NCBI GenBank assembly: GCA_002393195.1
Contig: DGIK01000081.1
Coordinates: forward strand, 1 to 43,980
DNA: 43,980 nucleotides
Origin: Bacteroidales bacterium UBA3824
GTDB lineage: Bacteria > Bacteroidota > Bacteroidia > Bacteroidales > UBA3824
Direction: 5' to 3'
In this document: positions 16,386 through 24,803 of the stretch, in pieces
How positions within the stretch are numbered: the first letter of the stretch is position 1
Layout of the letters: each line of letters starts with the position of its first letter
The notes under the pieces: generated by a model
Database searches by the model: none
Seen by the model: the letters and a program-made list of their open reading frames with translations, nothing else
Told to the model about the DNA's origin: nothing
Made by a program: the position numbers and the translations under genes

Positions 16386-17837
16386 TTATCCCACAGCACC
16401 TTCCAACGTTATTGAAAGCAATTTTCTTGCCTCCACCGCAAATTCCATCGGGAGTTTGCTCAATACGTCTTTGGCAAAACCATTGACGATAAGGCTCACG
16501 GCGTTTTCTGTGGAAATGCCACGCTGACGGCAGTAAAACAACTGTTCGTCGGAAATTTTTGACGTGGTTGCCTCGTGTTCGAGAGTTGCGGTCTTATTGG
16601 CGCAATCGATGTACGGGAAAGTGTGCGCACCGCATTTGTCGCCTATCAAAAGGCTGTCGCACTGCGAATAATTGCGGGCGTTTTGGGCGTTCTTGGCGAT
16701 TTTCACGAGACCGCGATACGAGTTTTGACTCTTGCCCAACGAAATGCCCTTGCTGATGATTGTGGAGCGGGTGTTTCTGCCGATGTGAACCATCTTGGTG
16801 CCGGTGTCAGCCTGTTGGTAATTGTTGGTGACAGCCACGGAGTAAAACTCTGAGTTTGAGTTGTTTCCCTTCAAAATAGTTGACGGATATTTCCACGTAA
16901 TCGCCGAGCCGGTCTCCACCTGCGTCCACGAAATTTTGGAATTGTCGCCCTTGCACATTCCGCGCTTTGTAACGAAATTGTAGATGCCGCCCTTGCCGTC
17001 CTTATCGCCTGGATACCAGTTTTGAACGGTGGAATATTTGATTTCGGCATTGTCGAGAGCGATGAGTTCCACAACGGCGGCGTGAAGTTGGCTCTCGTCC
17101 CTCATTGGGGCTGTGCAGCCTTCCAAATACGATACGTAACTATCTGAATCAGCGACAATTAATGTACGTTCAAACTGTCCCGTCTTTGCGGCGTTGATGC
17201 GAAAATATGTTGACAATTCCACTGGACAGCGCACGCCTTTGGGTATATACACAAACGAGCCGTCGGTGAAGACTGCCGAATTGAGTGCCGCGTAAAAATT
17301 GTCGCCGACGGGCACAACGCTGCCGAGATATTTTTCTATCAATTCGGGATAGTCGCGGATAGCCTCGCTAATCGGGCAAAAGATGATGCCTTTTTCGGCG
17401 AGTTGTTTTTTCATTGTGGTGTGCACCGATTCCGAATCAAAAACCGCATCTACAGCCACGCCCGCAAGTTCTTTCTGTTCCGAGAGCGGGATGCCGAGTT
17501 TTTCGTAAGTTTTCAGGAGTTCGGGATCCACTTCGTCCAATGAATTGAGTTTTGGTTTCTTCTTGGGTGCGGCATAGTATATCAAATCCTGATAATCAGG
17601 CTCTTGGAATTGGAGATGCGCCCAATGAGGCATAGTCATCGTCTTCCACTTTGCGTAAGCGCGCAGGCGGAAGTCAAGCATCTGCGGCGGCTCGTTTCTG
17701 AGTGCCGACAGACGACGGATAATATCTTCATTGAGGCCTTTCGGGAAGGTCTCCATCTCTATATCGGTAACGAACCCCGCCTCGTAAGTGCTTGATTCAA
17801 GTTCGTTTATGATGTTTTTTTCGTTGGTCTCTGACAT
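16386..17837 (-). CDS. sufB: Fe-S cluster assembly scaffold protein SufB
   Basis: The 483-residue protein is the core scaffold on which SufBCD builds [Fe-S] clusters. Typical segments are [43 protein letters not shown] and the C-terminal [10 protein letters not shown] with [11 protein letters not shown]. Length is normal. It stands alone on the minus strand, convergent with sufE-DUF59, whereas sufC and sufD are 11.3 kb away on the other strand. This separation is unusual for the family, where sufBCD are normally adjacent. Confidence 0.96.
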   Translation of the reverse strand: MSETNEKNIINELESSTYEAGFVTDIEMETFPKGLNEDIIRRLSALRNEPPQMLDFRLRAYAKWKTMTMPHWAHLQFQEPDYQDLIYYAAPKKKPKLNSLDEVDPELLKTYEKLGIPLSEQKELAGVAVDAVFDSESVHTTMKKQLAEKGIIFCPISEAIRDYPELIEKYLGSVVPVGDNFYAALNSAVFTDGSFVYIPKGVRCPVELSTYFRINAAKTGQFERTLIVADSDSYVSYLEGCTAPMRDESQLHAAVVELIALDNAEIKYSTVQNWYPGDKDGKGGIYNFVTKRGMCKGDNSKISWTQVETGSAITWKYPSTILKGNNSNSEFYSVAVTNNYQQADTGTKMVHIGRNTRSTIISKGISLGKSQNSYRGLVKIAKNAQNARNYSQCDSLLIGDKCGAHTFPYIDCANKTATLEHEATTSKISDEQLFYCRQRGISTENAVSLIVNGFAKDVLSKLPMEFAVEARKLLSITLEGAVG

Positions 17838-17914
17838 TTTTTACAGCGTTTTTTCAGGCTGTAAAGGTAGCAAAGATTTTGGAATTGGCAAAGAAAAAAT
17901 AATCGTGGAGAATT

Positions 17915-18355
17915 TTACTTGATTGTCACCAACTTATCCCAAAACTCATCAGACAGCATTTGTTTGAAATGGTCCTCGCTCCCTTCTGGAATAATAATTT
18001 TTTTCAAGGAATCACAACCATAAAACGGCCATTTCCCAATAACCGTTGACGAATTTGAAATAGTAATTTGTTCCAAAGAATCACATACAACAAAAGCCTC
18101 CTGACCAATATTTATTACCGAATTCGGAATTATAATTTGTTGTAAATTAAGACAACAACAAAATGCCTCGTAACAAATCACCTTTGTACCATCCTTTACA
18201 ATATAAGTTTTCAATTTCAATTCATCATTACACCGCAACAATCTTTTTCCATCCTTACTATATACTACCCCATACTCATCTGCGACACCATTTTCGCTGT
18301 CGTCTTCGGAAACTTTTGTTGATAACATTTCTTCCTGTTCCATAATCTGATGCAC
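17915..18355 (-). CDS. Small BspA-type leucine-rich repeat protein
   Basis: The 146-residue protein has no signal peptide. Residues 1-50 are acidic and variable. From about residue 55 on there are LRR_5/BspA-type repeats with the pattern LQQIIIPNSVINIGQEAF, LEQITISNSSTVIGKWPF and LKKIIIPEG. A GTG start (18355) fits best; ATG 18343 is possible. It lies 19 bases after the STAS-like gene, in an operon-like row of three AT-rich genes. BspA repeats are common in Bacteroidales surface proteins, but this one looks cytoplasmic, which with its neighbours suggests a protein-protein contact role. Function unknown. Confidence 0.75.
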   Translation of the reverse strand: MHQIMEQEEMLSTKVSEDDSENGVADEYGVVYSKDGKRLLRCNDELKLKTYIVKDGTKVICYEAFCCCLNLQQIIIPNSVINIGQEAFVVCDSLEQITISNSSTVIGKWPFYGCDSLKKIIIPEGSEDHFKQMLSDEFWDKLVTIK

Positions 18356-18374
18356 TTGATTGTTATATAATTAT

Positions 18375-18668
18375 TTACACCACTTTCAACCTCCTCTGAA
18401 AAGCAAAAGCGATGTACTTTCGCACTGTGTCGTTGAGATTTCTGAAAGTGGTTTTGCTTTTGAGTGTTTCAAAAGGCATTTCGTAAATCAATTTTGCCAA
18501 ACATTCGTCAGCAAATGAATTGGTAACGATGTTTACGCCCTCGAAATCCAAAACAAGTTTCTCAGCACCTGTTTCGTTTATCAAGGGTAAAATTACCTCT
18601 CTGACTTTCTTGCCTAAAATTCTTGTAGCAAGTTCCTGTCCGTATGTGTTGAATTTAAAAGTGTTCAT
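18375..18668 (-). CDS. STAS-like domain protein (DUF4325)
   Basis: The 97-residue protein matches the STAS-like DUF4325 family: LVLDFEGVNIVTNSFADE and a C-terminal NDTVRKYIAFAF. The start MNTFKFN (18668) lies 1 base after the stop codon of the GHKL ATPase gene, so the two are translationally linked; an earlier in-frame ATG at 18695 would overlap that gene. In SpoIIAA-type STAS proteins a serine at the start of helix 2 is phosphorylated by a GHKL kinase. S51 here lies at about the matching position. A partner-switch role is inferred from this and from the neighbour gene. Confidence 0.8.
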   Translation of the reverse strand: MNTFKFNTYGQELATRILGKKVREVILPLINETGAEKLVLDFEGVNIVTNSFADECLAKLIYEMPFETLKSKTTFRNLNDTVRKYIAFAFQRRLKVV

Positions 18669-18669
18669 A

Positions 18670-19314
18670 TTACCATAAGTTTTCAAGGGTTTCACTTAAA
18701 AAATAATCTTCAAATTCACTTTGGCAATCCGCACCAATGACTTTATCTGAATCATATTCTTTGTCTGATTTCAGTTCAAGATAAATCACCGTTCCTTGCC
18801 AAAAATTACATTCTTGTACTACCGTCTTTACTCCATCAGTTGTCAATATGTGGTTTCCTGAATGGATTTTGAGACAGCGACCACCTGTTTCAACCAAACG
18901 CATTGTAGAATAAAGACCAAAGCCCATCCCTTTGCCGTCTGTCACTTTGTCTTCAATACACTTATTTAACGCATCTTCTTCACTTAAATTATTGTATAAC
19001 AAATTTTTAGTCAAGGATTTATGAACGCCGATACCATCATCTGCGACCAAAACTTGTATTAACGATTTCTGCGGAACATATCTCGTAATTGTTGTTCCAA
19101 AAGTCTTTTCAGAATGAACCAAGACATTATCCAAAATCTCGTAAAAACAATAATTGAACGCTTCAAGAACACAAATTTCAATTTCAGGAGCATTTTTTAA
19201 GGTGTCAATTATCGAATGACATACATTTACAATATTGTCATCGTCAAACACCTCAATTATAGGCGGCTGAACGTCATTTGAAAAATATTCTTGTATGAGT
19301 TTGTCAACATTCAT
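18670..19314 (-). CDS. GHKL-type ATPase (anti-sigma/histidine-kinase-like ATP-binding protein)
   Basis: The 214-residue protein has the Bergerat ATP-binding fold: N-box FYEILDNVLVHSE (N63), G1 box ADDGIGVH (91-98) and G2 box GKGMGFGLYSTM (127-138). It lacks a dimerisation/histidine domain and membrane segments, so it is a stand-alone ATPase/kinase like SpoIIAB or RsbW. I choose ATG 19314 because the -7 box at 19371-19364 lies only 5 bases before the first in-frame ATG (19359). The STAS-like gene starts 1 base after its stop. The block is visibly AT-rich: 14 of 60 bases at 18961-19020 are G or C, against 30 of 60 at 17461-17520 in sufB. This hints at acquired DNA. Confidence 0.82.
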   Translation of the reverse strand: MNVDKLIQEYFSNDVQPPIIEVFDDDNIVNVCHSIIDTLKNAPEIEICVLEAFNYCFYEILDNVLVHSEKTFGTTITRYVPQKSLIQVLVADDGIGVHKSLTKNLLYNNLSEEDALNKCIEDKVTDGKGMGFGLYSTMRLVETGGRCLKIHSGNHILTTDGVKTVVQECNFWQGTVIYLELKSDKEYDSDKVIGADCQSEFEDYFLSETLENLW

Positions 19315-19363
19315 ATTCTTACATTCATTATCTCTTCCGTCTTTTGACTCAGATAGCATCGCA

Positions 19364-19371
19364 CAAATATA
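19364..19371 (-). promoter_or_regulatory. Candidate -7 box of the GHKL-STAS-LRR operon
   Basis: On the minus strand this reads TATATTTG, a full match to TAnnTTTG, 49 bases before the preferred ATG at 19314. No TTTG was found at the expected distance upstream, so activity may need another factor. Confidence 0.45.
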
Positions 19372-19442
19372 TAAAATCTTTTTAAAAAAGCATAGCGGAT
19401 GCTCAAAAAAAATTCATTTCCCTATTTTGCGTCAAATTTACA

Positions 19443-19500
19443 CCACGAAAAACTATGTAAAAATGTGACGATTCCCACATTTTACTATGGTTTTTCGTGG
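19443..19500. terminator. Long imperfect hairpin after tatD
   Basis: Arms 19443-19467 and 19476-19500 pair over 25 positions with four mismatches; the outer 10 bp (ccacgaaaaa/tttttcgtgg) and the inner 8 bp (aaaatgtg/cacatttt) are perfect. It begins 8 bases after the tatD stop on the minus strand and probably ends that transcript, but it is longer than usual and could be a dispersed palindromic element. Confidence 0.5.
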
Positions 19501-19508
19501 AAAAGTTA

Positions 19509-20285
19509 TTATATCCCAAACACCCGCTCCGAGTTCCTCGTCGTTACCTCCGCCACTTCATCAAACTCAACGCCTTGTATTTCAGCGATTTTGTGGGCGA
19601 TGACGCGAACCATTGCGCTGTCGTTGCGCTTGCCACGGTAGGGCACGGGGGCGAGGTAGGGCGAATCGGTTTCGAGGACGATTTTTGAGAGCGGAATCAC
19701 GTCGCGGACAAGGGCGGCGAGGGTTGCGCCGGAAGTTTTGAACGTTACAACCCCGCCAATTCCAAAATAAAAATCGCCGTAATCCATCACGTGCTGCGCA
19801 TCGCTTGCATCACCGCTAAAACAATGAAAAATTCCGCGCACCTTGCCTTTGTAAGCGTCCAAAACTTCAAAAGTTTCGGGATGAGCCTCGCGACAATGAA
19901 TGATGACGGGAAGGTTGGCGGCTATGGCACGTTGCACCTGATTGTCAAATACTTGCATCTGAATATCAATATTATCGGCGGTGTAATGCTTGTCGATGCC
20001 AATCTCGCCGACGGCAACTATTGGCGTGGGAAATTTGTAGTCGAAAATCTCCTTCATTTGCGCATTGTAATCGCCCTCGATGTCCTCAGGATGCAGACCG
20101 GCAGTCGGGAAACAATGCCCGGGAAATTTTTGGCAGAGATAATCGATGCCGCCGAGCGAGCGCGGACTGCAACACGGCAAAACCATCTTCTCAACGCCGC
20201 TTTCAATTATTGATTTCACAACCTCGTCGCGGTCTTTGTCGAAGGCGTGGTCAAACAGATGTGTATGAGAATCAATCAGATACAT
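19509..20285 (-). CDS. tatD: TatD-family metal-dependent hydrolase
   Basis: The 258-residue protein has the amidohydrolase-like barrel of TatD nucleases. Metal ligands appear in DSHTHLF (H7, H9), VAVGEIGID, PVIIHCREA, GIFHCFSGD and LETDSPYLAPVP, with the ending PYRGKRNDS and RNSERVFGI. Family members are Mg-dependent 3'-5' DNases or D-aminoacyl hydrolases; the exact substrate is not settled. Length is normal. It is divergent from guaD. Confidence 0.93.
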   Translation of the reverse strand: MYLIDSHTHLFDHAFDKDRDEVVKSIIESGVEKMVLPCCSPRSLGGIDYLCQKFPGHCFPTAGLHPEDIEGDYNAQMKEIFDYKFPTPIVAVGEIGIDKHYTADNIDIQMQVFDNQVQRAIAANLPVIIHCREAHPETFEVLDAYKGKVRGIFHCFSGDASDAQHVMDYGDFYFGIGGVVTFKTSGATLAALVRDVIPLSKIVLETDSPYLAPVPYRGKRNDSAMVRVIAHKIAEIQGVEFDEVAEVTTRNSERVFGI

Positions 20286-20313
20286 TTTTTTGATAAATTT
20301 TTGTTTCAGGCTG

Positions 20314-20321
20314 CAAATTTA
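20314..20321 (-). promoter_or_regulatory. Candidate -7 box for tatD
   Basis: On the minus strand this reads TAAATTTG, a match to TAnnTTTG, 28 bases before the ATG. The upstream box is not evident. Confidence 0.4.
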
Positions 20322-20377
20322 ACAAAAATAATTCTTATATTGCGTTGTTTTTAACCATCAAAAAATTCAAAAAAAAT

Positions 20378-20842
20378 ATGGAAAAGAAATTTTTGCAACG
20401 GGCGATAGAACTCGCCAAAGAATCTGTGGAAACCGGCGGAGGACCTTTTGGCGCGGTGATTGTCAAGAATGGCGAAATCGTTGCCGAGGCGTCAAATTCC
20501 GTAACCAAAGACAACGACCCGACCGCACACGCCGAGGTCAATTGCATACGCCTTGCGTGCAAAAAACTCAATACCTTCATCCTCGAAGGCTGCGAAATTT
20601 ATGCAAGTAGCGAACCTTGCCCGATGTGCCTTGGGGCAATTTACTGGGCGCACCTCGACAAGATATATTATGCGGCTACACGCGAAGACGCGGCTTGGGG
20701 TGGCTTCGACGACGATTTTATTTATAAGGAAATCGCCGTGCCATATTCCGACCGCAAAGTGCCTATCATCAACGACTTGCAGGAAGAAGGCCGCCAAGTG
20801 TTTGCCGTATGGCGCAATAAGGAAGACAAGATAGATTACTAA
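20378..20842 (+). CDS. guaD: Guanine deaminase (nucleoside deaminase family)
   Basis: The 154-residue zinc enzyme converts guanine to xanthine. Zinc and catalytic residues are H51 and E53 in TAHAEVNCIR, and C81 and C84 in SSEPCPMCLGAIYWA. The C-terminal part (GGFDDDFIYKEI and VFAVWRNKEDKIDY) closely resembles Bacillus subtilis GuaD and separates it from the tRNA adenosine deaminase TadA. The start MEKKFLQ (20378) follows a purine-rich stretch; an upstream frame extension is unlikely. Its stop overlaps the convergent gene's stop (20839-20842, CTAA). Confidence 0.92.
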   Translation: MEKKFLQRAIELAKESVETGGGPFGAVIVKNGEIVAEASNSVTKDNDPTAHAEVNCIRLACKKLNTFILEGCEIYASSEPCPMCLGAIYWAHLDKIYYAATREDAAWGGFDDDFIYKEIAVPYSDRKVPIINDLQEEGRQVFAVWRNKEDKIDY

Positions 20843-21282
20843 CGTTTCATAACGCTGAGGATGCCGACGGCGCAGGTGGTCTGCGGACTGAGGGGCATTA
20901 TCTGAATCCAATACACGTCGGTTTTGGGGCAATAGAACGTGAACTTGAAATTTTGGCTCGTGGTGGCGAGCATATTGTTGTTGCGGTCATAGAGCGACAA
21001 CATCGAGTTGATTGGCAGCGCGTGGCTGATATTGTTTTCATTGGCGTATGGAGAATCCGAAGGGTTGCACAACGAGAGGGTGTACATAAACCCCTTGTTG
21101 AGCAATACCTTGTGTTTCTGTGCGTTGCCCGCTGTAAACTTGGTGTTGAACTCTTTGAGGAAAATGAGGCCGTTGCTCTGCAAGGCACATTCATAGACGA
21201 AACGCTGTTTGCACTGCGCTTCGGCGTTTACGGTGAACGACAACACCGTCAATATCAATATGATGAGTCTAAGAGTTTTCAT
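20839..21282 (-). CDS. Small secreted protein of unknown function
   Basis: The 147-residue protein starts with a clear signal peptide (MKTLRLIILILTVLSFTVNA, cleavage near AEAQ). The mature part of about 125 residues has four cysteines (CKQRF, ECALQ, SLCNP, FYCPK) plus a fifth in TTCAVG, and looks beta-rich (GFMYTLSLCNP, FKFTFYCP, VYWIQIMPL). I do not recognise the family. The start is fixed by a good promoter (21340-21309) that lies inside the longer in-frame extension. It is probably periplasmic or exported and disulfide-bonded. Confidence 0.75.
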   Translation of the reverse strand: MKTLRLIILILTVLSFTVNAEAQCKQRFVYECALQSNGLIFLKEFNTKFTAGNAQKHKVLLNKGFMYTLSLCNPSDSPYANENNISHALPINSMLSLYDRNNNMLATTSQNFKFTFYCPKTDVYWIQIMPLSPQTTCAVGILSVMKR

Positions 21283-21308
21283 AATTGTAATCACTTTAAA
21301 ATTTTTTG

Positions 21309-21340
21309 CAAAATTAATGCTTTGCTTCGTATAAAACAAA
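21309..21340 (-). promoter_or_regulatory. Promoter of the small secreted protein gene
   Basis: On the minus strand: TTTG (21340-21337), 20 bases, TAATTTTG (21316-21309); full match to the Bacteroidota promoter, 26 bases before the ATG at 21282. Confidence 0.65.
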
Positions 21341-21389
21341 AAACAATCCATTTTTTTGCCAACAATGTGAAATTTGCGTAAAAAAACGC

Positions 21390-21397
21390 TAACTTTG
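21390..21397 (+). promoter_or_regulatory. Candidate -7 box for the radical SAM gene
   Basis: TAACTTTG, a match to TAnnTTTG. A transcript from here would carry the whole palindromic repeat 21409-21494 in its leader before the ATG at 21514. Confidence 0.4.
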
Positions 21398-21408
21398 CGG
21401 CGAAATTC

Positions 21409-21494
21409 AATGCATAATGAATAATGCACAATGGGGCTTCCGCATTGCGCTGCCGAATGGCGATTATGAATTATGCATTATGAATTATGCATTA
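21409..21494. repeat. Palindromic repeat element (ATGCATAAT family), copy 1
   Basis: The ends carry inverted aatgcataatgaat and attatgaattatgcatt motifs around a GC-rich core (ggggcttccgcattgcgctg). A related element lies at 42762-42834. The structure resembles a REP/MITE-like dispersed palindrome. Confidence 0.6.
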
Positions 21495-21513
21495 ACATTA
21501 TACTTATACGTAA

Positions 21514-22290
21514 ATGCCAACATTTTTGTTTCACGATTTGATATATGGCCCGATAAAATCGCGGCGGCTCGGCAACTCGTTGGGTGTCAACCTATTGCCG
21601 ACACAAAGGAAATATTGCAACTTCAACTGCATATACTGTGAGTGCGGTGCAAACGACGCTGACGGCGGCAAAATAATTTTGGCACGACGCGCCGAGATTG
21701 CGGAGGCGTTGTCCCAAAAACTCAAAGAACTTCATTCTCAGGGCATTGCGGTGGATTCCATCACCTTTGCGGGCAATGGAGAACCCACGATACACCCTGA
21801 TTTTGAGGGTGTTATGGAAGATACCGTCAACGAGCGCAACAAGTATTACCCCGAGGCGAAGATTTCGGTATTGAGCAACGCCACGCGCATCAGCAATCCC
21901 GATGTCGTGAAAGCCTTGATGATGATCGACAACAGGATTTTGAAGTTGGATTCGGCAATAGAAGCCACTGCAAAGGCGATTGACCGTCCTGTCGGCTCGT
22001 ATTCCGTGGCTAAAATTGTGGAATTGATGAAAAAATTTGACGGCAATTTCACGATGCAGACGATGTTTTTGGAGGGCGACGTTGCGGGTAATCACATCAA
22101 CAATATGACCGACGAGGAGGTTTCGGCGTGGTTGGATGTCGTGAAGGCAACGAAGCCAAAACAAGTGATGATTTACACCATCGACCGCGCAACTCCGGAG
22201 CAAAAACTCCGCAAGGCGACGCACGACGAACTTGACGCTATCCGCGACCGCGTGAAGGCGGCAGGATTTGAGGTGTCGGTGTCATATTAA
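21514..22290 (+). CDS. Radical SAM protein
   Basis: The 258-residue protein has the radical SAM [4Fe-4S] motif C35-x3-C39-x2-C42 (KYCNFNCIYCE), followed by FAGNGEPTIHPDF and SVLSNATRI, typical of the MoaA/NifB-like subgroup of small radical SAM proteins. A further cysteine (C44) follows at once. The C-terminal part (MIYTIDRATPEQKL) resembles proteins annotated only as radical SAM. The substrate is unknown. It would be a client of the Suf machinery encoded around it. mnmE starts 23 bases downstream, so they are probably one operon; this gives a weak hint of a tRNA-related role. Confidence 0.88.
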   Translation: MPTFLFHDLIYGPIKSRRLGNSLGVNLLPTQRKYCNFNCIYCECGANDADGGKIILARRAEIAEALSQKLKELHSQGIAVDSITFAGNGEPTIHPDFEGVMEDTVNERNKYYPEAKISVLSNATRISNPDVVKALMMIDNRILKLDSAIEATAKAIDRPVGSYSVAKIVELMKKFDGNFTMQTMFLEGDVAGNHINNMTDEEVSAWLDVVKATKPKQVMIYTIDRATPEQKLRKATHDELDAIRDRVKAAGFEVSVSY

Positions 22291-22313
22291 AAAACATAAC
22301 TACTTACAAGACA

Positions 22314-23690
22314 ATGCTTTCCAACACCACCATAACAGCCATTTGCACAGGACACGGCGGCGCAATCGCCGTATTGAGGGTTTCGGGCAACGACACCTTA
22401 AAGATAGTTTCGTCGATATTCAAACCATTGAAAAAGGGCTTTTCGCTGGCTTCTGATGCGGAGGGCAACCGAATTTACAACGGCTACATCACCGACAACG
22501 ACGGCAACGAAATCGACCGCGTGGTGGTCTCCGTATATCTTGCGCCGCACTCCTACACCGGCGAAGATGTCGTGGAAATATCCTGTCACGCAAGTAGTTA
22601 CATTCAAAAAGAAATCCTCAACCTCTTAATCAAAAACGGTGCAGAGCTCGCCAAACCAGGCGAATTTACACGCCACGCCTTCCAAAACAAGAAGATGGAC
22701 CTATCGCAGGCGGAGGCGGTCGCAGATTTGATTGCATCTAAATCAAAAGCCGAACACGACATCGCCGTCAACCAAATGCGCGGCGGCATCACCTTGGAAA
22801 TCAAGAGATTGAGAGATTTACTGTTGAAATTTACATCGTTGATGGAGTTGGAACTCGATTTTTCGGAAGAGGACGTTGAATTTGCCGACCGAACACAATT
22901 GAAAGGCATCCTCAACGAAACCGAAACGTACCTTTCGCGCCTTGTAAATTCGTTCAGACTTGGCAACGCCATCAAAAACGGCATCCCCGTAGCCATCTGC
23001 GGCGAGCCAAATGCCGGCAAATCAACACTTTTGAACGCGCTCTTGAACGACGAACGCGCCATCGTGTCAGACATTCCCGGCACCACTCGCGACGTCTTGG
23101 AGGATTATCTCAATATCAACGGCGTTACCTACCGCCTCATAGACACCGCCGGAATCCGCGCCACCAACGACCAAATCGAAAAACTCGGCATCGACCGCGC
23201 CAAAAACGCCATCCAAAAGGCTGATATTGTGTTGATTGTACTCAACGCCGCAGGCGATATTCTCGCGCAATTCCACGAGATAATTCCCAATGATTTTCCA
23301 AAGTCGAAGGTGATTGCAGTAGTCAATAAATCAGATATTTGCGGTGATGTAGATGTCAACGTGTTGCCGCAGGATGTACACGTCGTGAAAATTTCCGCCA
23401 AGCACCGCACCAACCTCGACGCACTGTTTGCAAAGATTTCGCAACTCGGTGCGGCGGATTACAATCAGGACGAAGTAATCCTTACCAACGTCCGCCACTA
23501 CACGATTTTTGCGGAGGCGTTGTCGTCAATCCAACGCGCCGAAACCGCCTTAAATTCAGGACTTTCCGGCGAATTTGTATCGCAAGACATCCGCGACGCC
23601 TTGCGCTCCTTCGCCGAAATCACCGGCGACGAAATTACGACAGATGAGGTGCTGGGGAATATTTTCAAGAATTTCTGCATCGGGAAATAG
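22314..23690 (+). CDS. mnmE: tRNA uridine-5-carboxymethylaminomethyl(34) synthesis GTPase MnmE
   Basis: The 458-residue protein works with MnmG to modify the wobble uridine of certain tRNAs. The N-terminal folate-binding domain (TAICTGHGGAIAVLRVSG) is followed by a helical domain with an inserted GTPase: P-loop GEPNAGKST (230-238), the switch region IPGTTRDV, DTAGIR, and NKSD. The C-terminal FCIGK contains the conserved cysteine C455. Length is normal. It is 23 bases after the radical SAM gene and convergent with the GH5 gene. Confidence 0.97.
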   Translation: MLSNTTITAICTGHGGAIAVLRVSGNDTLKIVSSIFKPLKKGFSLASDAEGNRIYNGYITDNDGNEIDRVVVSVYLAPHSYTGEDVVEISCHASSYIQKEILNLLIKNGAELAKPGEFTRHAFQNKKMDLSQAEAVADLIASKSKAEHDIAVNQMRGGITLEIKRLRDLLLKFTSLMELELDFSEEDVEFADRTQLKGILNETETYLSRLVNSFRLGNAIKNGIPVAICGEPNAGKSTLLNALLNDERAIVSDIPGTTRDVLEDYLNINGVTYRLIDTAGIRATNDQIEKLGIDRAKNAIQKADIVLIVLNAAGDILAQFHEIIPNDFPKSKVIAVVNKSDICGDVDVNVLPQDVHVVKISAKHRTNLDALFAKISQLGAADYNQDEVILTNVRHYTIFAEALSSIQRAETALNSGLSGEFVSQDIRDALRSFAEITGDEITTDEVLGNIFKNFCIGK

Positions 23691-23707
23691 ATGGATTTTT
23701 TCTTTCC

Positions 23708-24775
23708 TCACTTCAAGCCATTGAACAATGCGTCAACGACTTCCGGCTCTGACCATTTGCATTTTTGACGGTCAAGAAGCCCCATCCACCAAATCAAAAC
23801 TATGCCGCGTTTTTTGGATTCGGAGGCGACAAGTTCGGAAAATTTGACACGTTCGGGCGTATTGTTTTTGTCAAAAGCCGCTATCTCGCCGATGATTACG
23901 GGAATGTCTATTTTGTCAAAATAATCCGCAACACGCTTGATTACCGACCGCGAAATCTGCTGATACTCTTCGGTGTAGATTGTCGGCTTTTTCTCAGGGA
24001 AACAGAAATCCTGCGGGTCGTAAAAATGCACTTCGCCGATAAGGTGTCCTTTGTGAACATCGCCGGGCAAACGGAAATTGTTGAGCGTGATTTCGCCACC
24101 GTTTGCGCTGTAAGTGGTGATAATCAGGTTTCTAAATTCGTTGTTGCCGCCTGATGCCCTTACAACGTCCACAAAATCCTGCGCAAGAAGATTGATCGCC
24201 GTGTAATTTGCAACTTCGGTATGGTCCCAAGAACCCTTGCTGTCAAGCATTTCGTTGAAACCTTCAAAGAGCAACTTGTCGTTGTAATTCTTGAAACGTT
24301 CCGCAATCTGCCGCCACAATTCCTTGAAACGGGCACTTATTTCGGGATATTTTTCGGGGTTGGAATTGAGCCAACCGTGCGTGCCGGTATCGTGATGCAC
24401 ATTTACAATGCAATACATTCCTTCGTCAATCACGTAGTCAACTACCTGATTCACACGGTCGAGCCACGCCTTGTCGATTTGATTATTTTCGTCCAAATGC
24501 GGCCACCACGTTACAGGGATTCTTATCACGTTGAACCCGCGTTTCCTGAAAGTTGCAATCATCTCCCGCGTCGTAATAGGCTCGCCCCAACTCGTTTCCC
24601 AATCCTGAGTGGTAACGCATTTTTTGTCGCGCTTGCCCATTGCGTCGAGAGTGTTGCCGAGATTCCAACCAATAGTCATACTATTGACCGCCTCACGCGC
24701 CGACTGCATAGTCTGCGATGTTGCCATTGTACTGATTGCCAATACAAAAGCAATTAATAAAATAAGTCTTTTCAT
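23708..24775 (-). CDS. Secreted GH5-family glucanase (cellulase-like)
   Basis: The 355-residue protein has a signal peptide (cleavage near ATSQ) and one catalytic domain of glycoside hydrolase family 5. Seen motifs: GWNLGNTLDA near 36-45, RIPVTWWPH, NVHHDTG, the acid/base E175 in FEGFNEM, GEVHFYDPQDF, and the nucleophile E297 in IIGEIAA. GH5 enzymes with this layout cleave beta-1,4-glucans, including xyloglucan, but the subfamily cannot be fixed by eye. It follows the GH31 gene by 28 bases on the same strand, so both form an operon. No carbohydrate-binding module is present. Confidence 0.9.
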   Translation of the reverse strand: MKRLILLIAFVLAISTMATSQTMQSAREAVNSMTIGWNLGNTLDAMGKRDKKCVTTQDWETSWGEPITTREMIATFRKRGFNVIRIPVTWWPHLDENNQIDKAWLDRVNQVVDYVIDEGMYCIVNVHHDTGTHGWLNSNPEKYPEISARFKELWRQIAERFKNYNDKLLFEGFNEMLDSKGSWDHTEVANYTAINLLAQDFVDVVRASGGNNEFRNLIITTYSANGGEITLNNFRLPGDVHKGHLIGEVHFYDPQDFCFPEKKPTIYTEEYQQISRSVIKRVADYFDKIDIPVIIGEIAAFDKNNTPERVKFSELVASESKKRGIVLIWWMGLLDRQKCKWSEPEVVDALFNGLK

Positions 24776-24803
24776 AATAATATGTATTACAATTTATACA
24801 AAA

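Noticed and set aside
17915..19359. Possible anti-phage defence operon
   Set aside because: The GHKL-STAS-LRR block has no nuclease, protease or other effector; a signalling switch is the simpler reading, so defence is not claimed.
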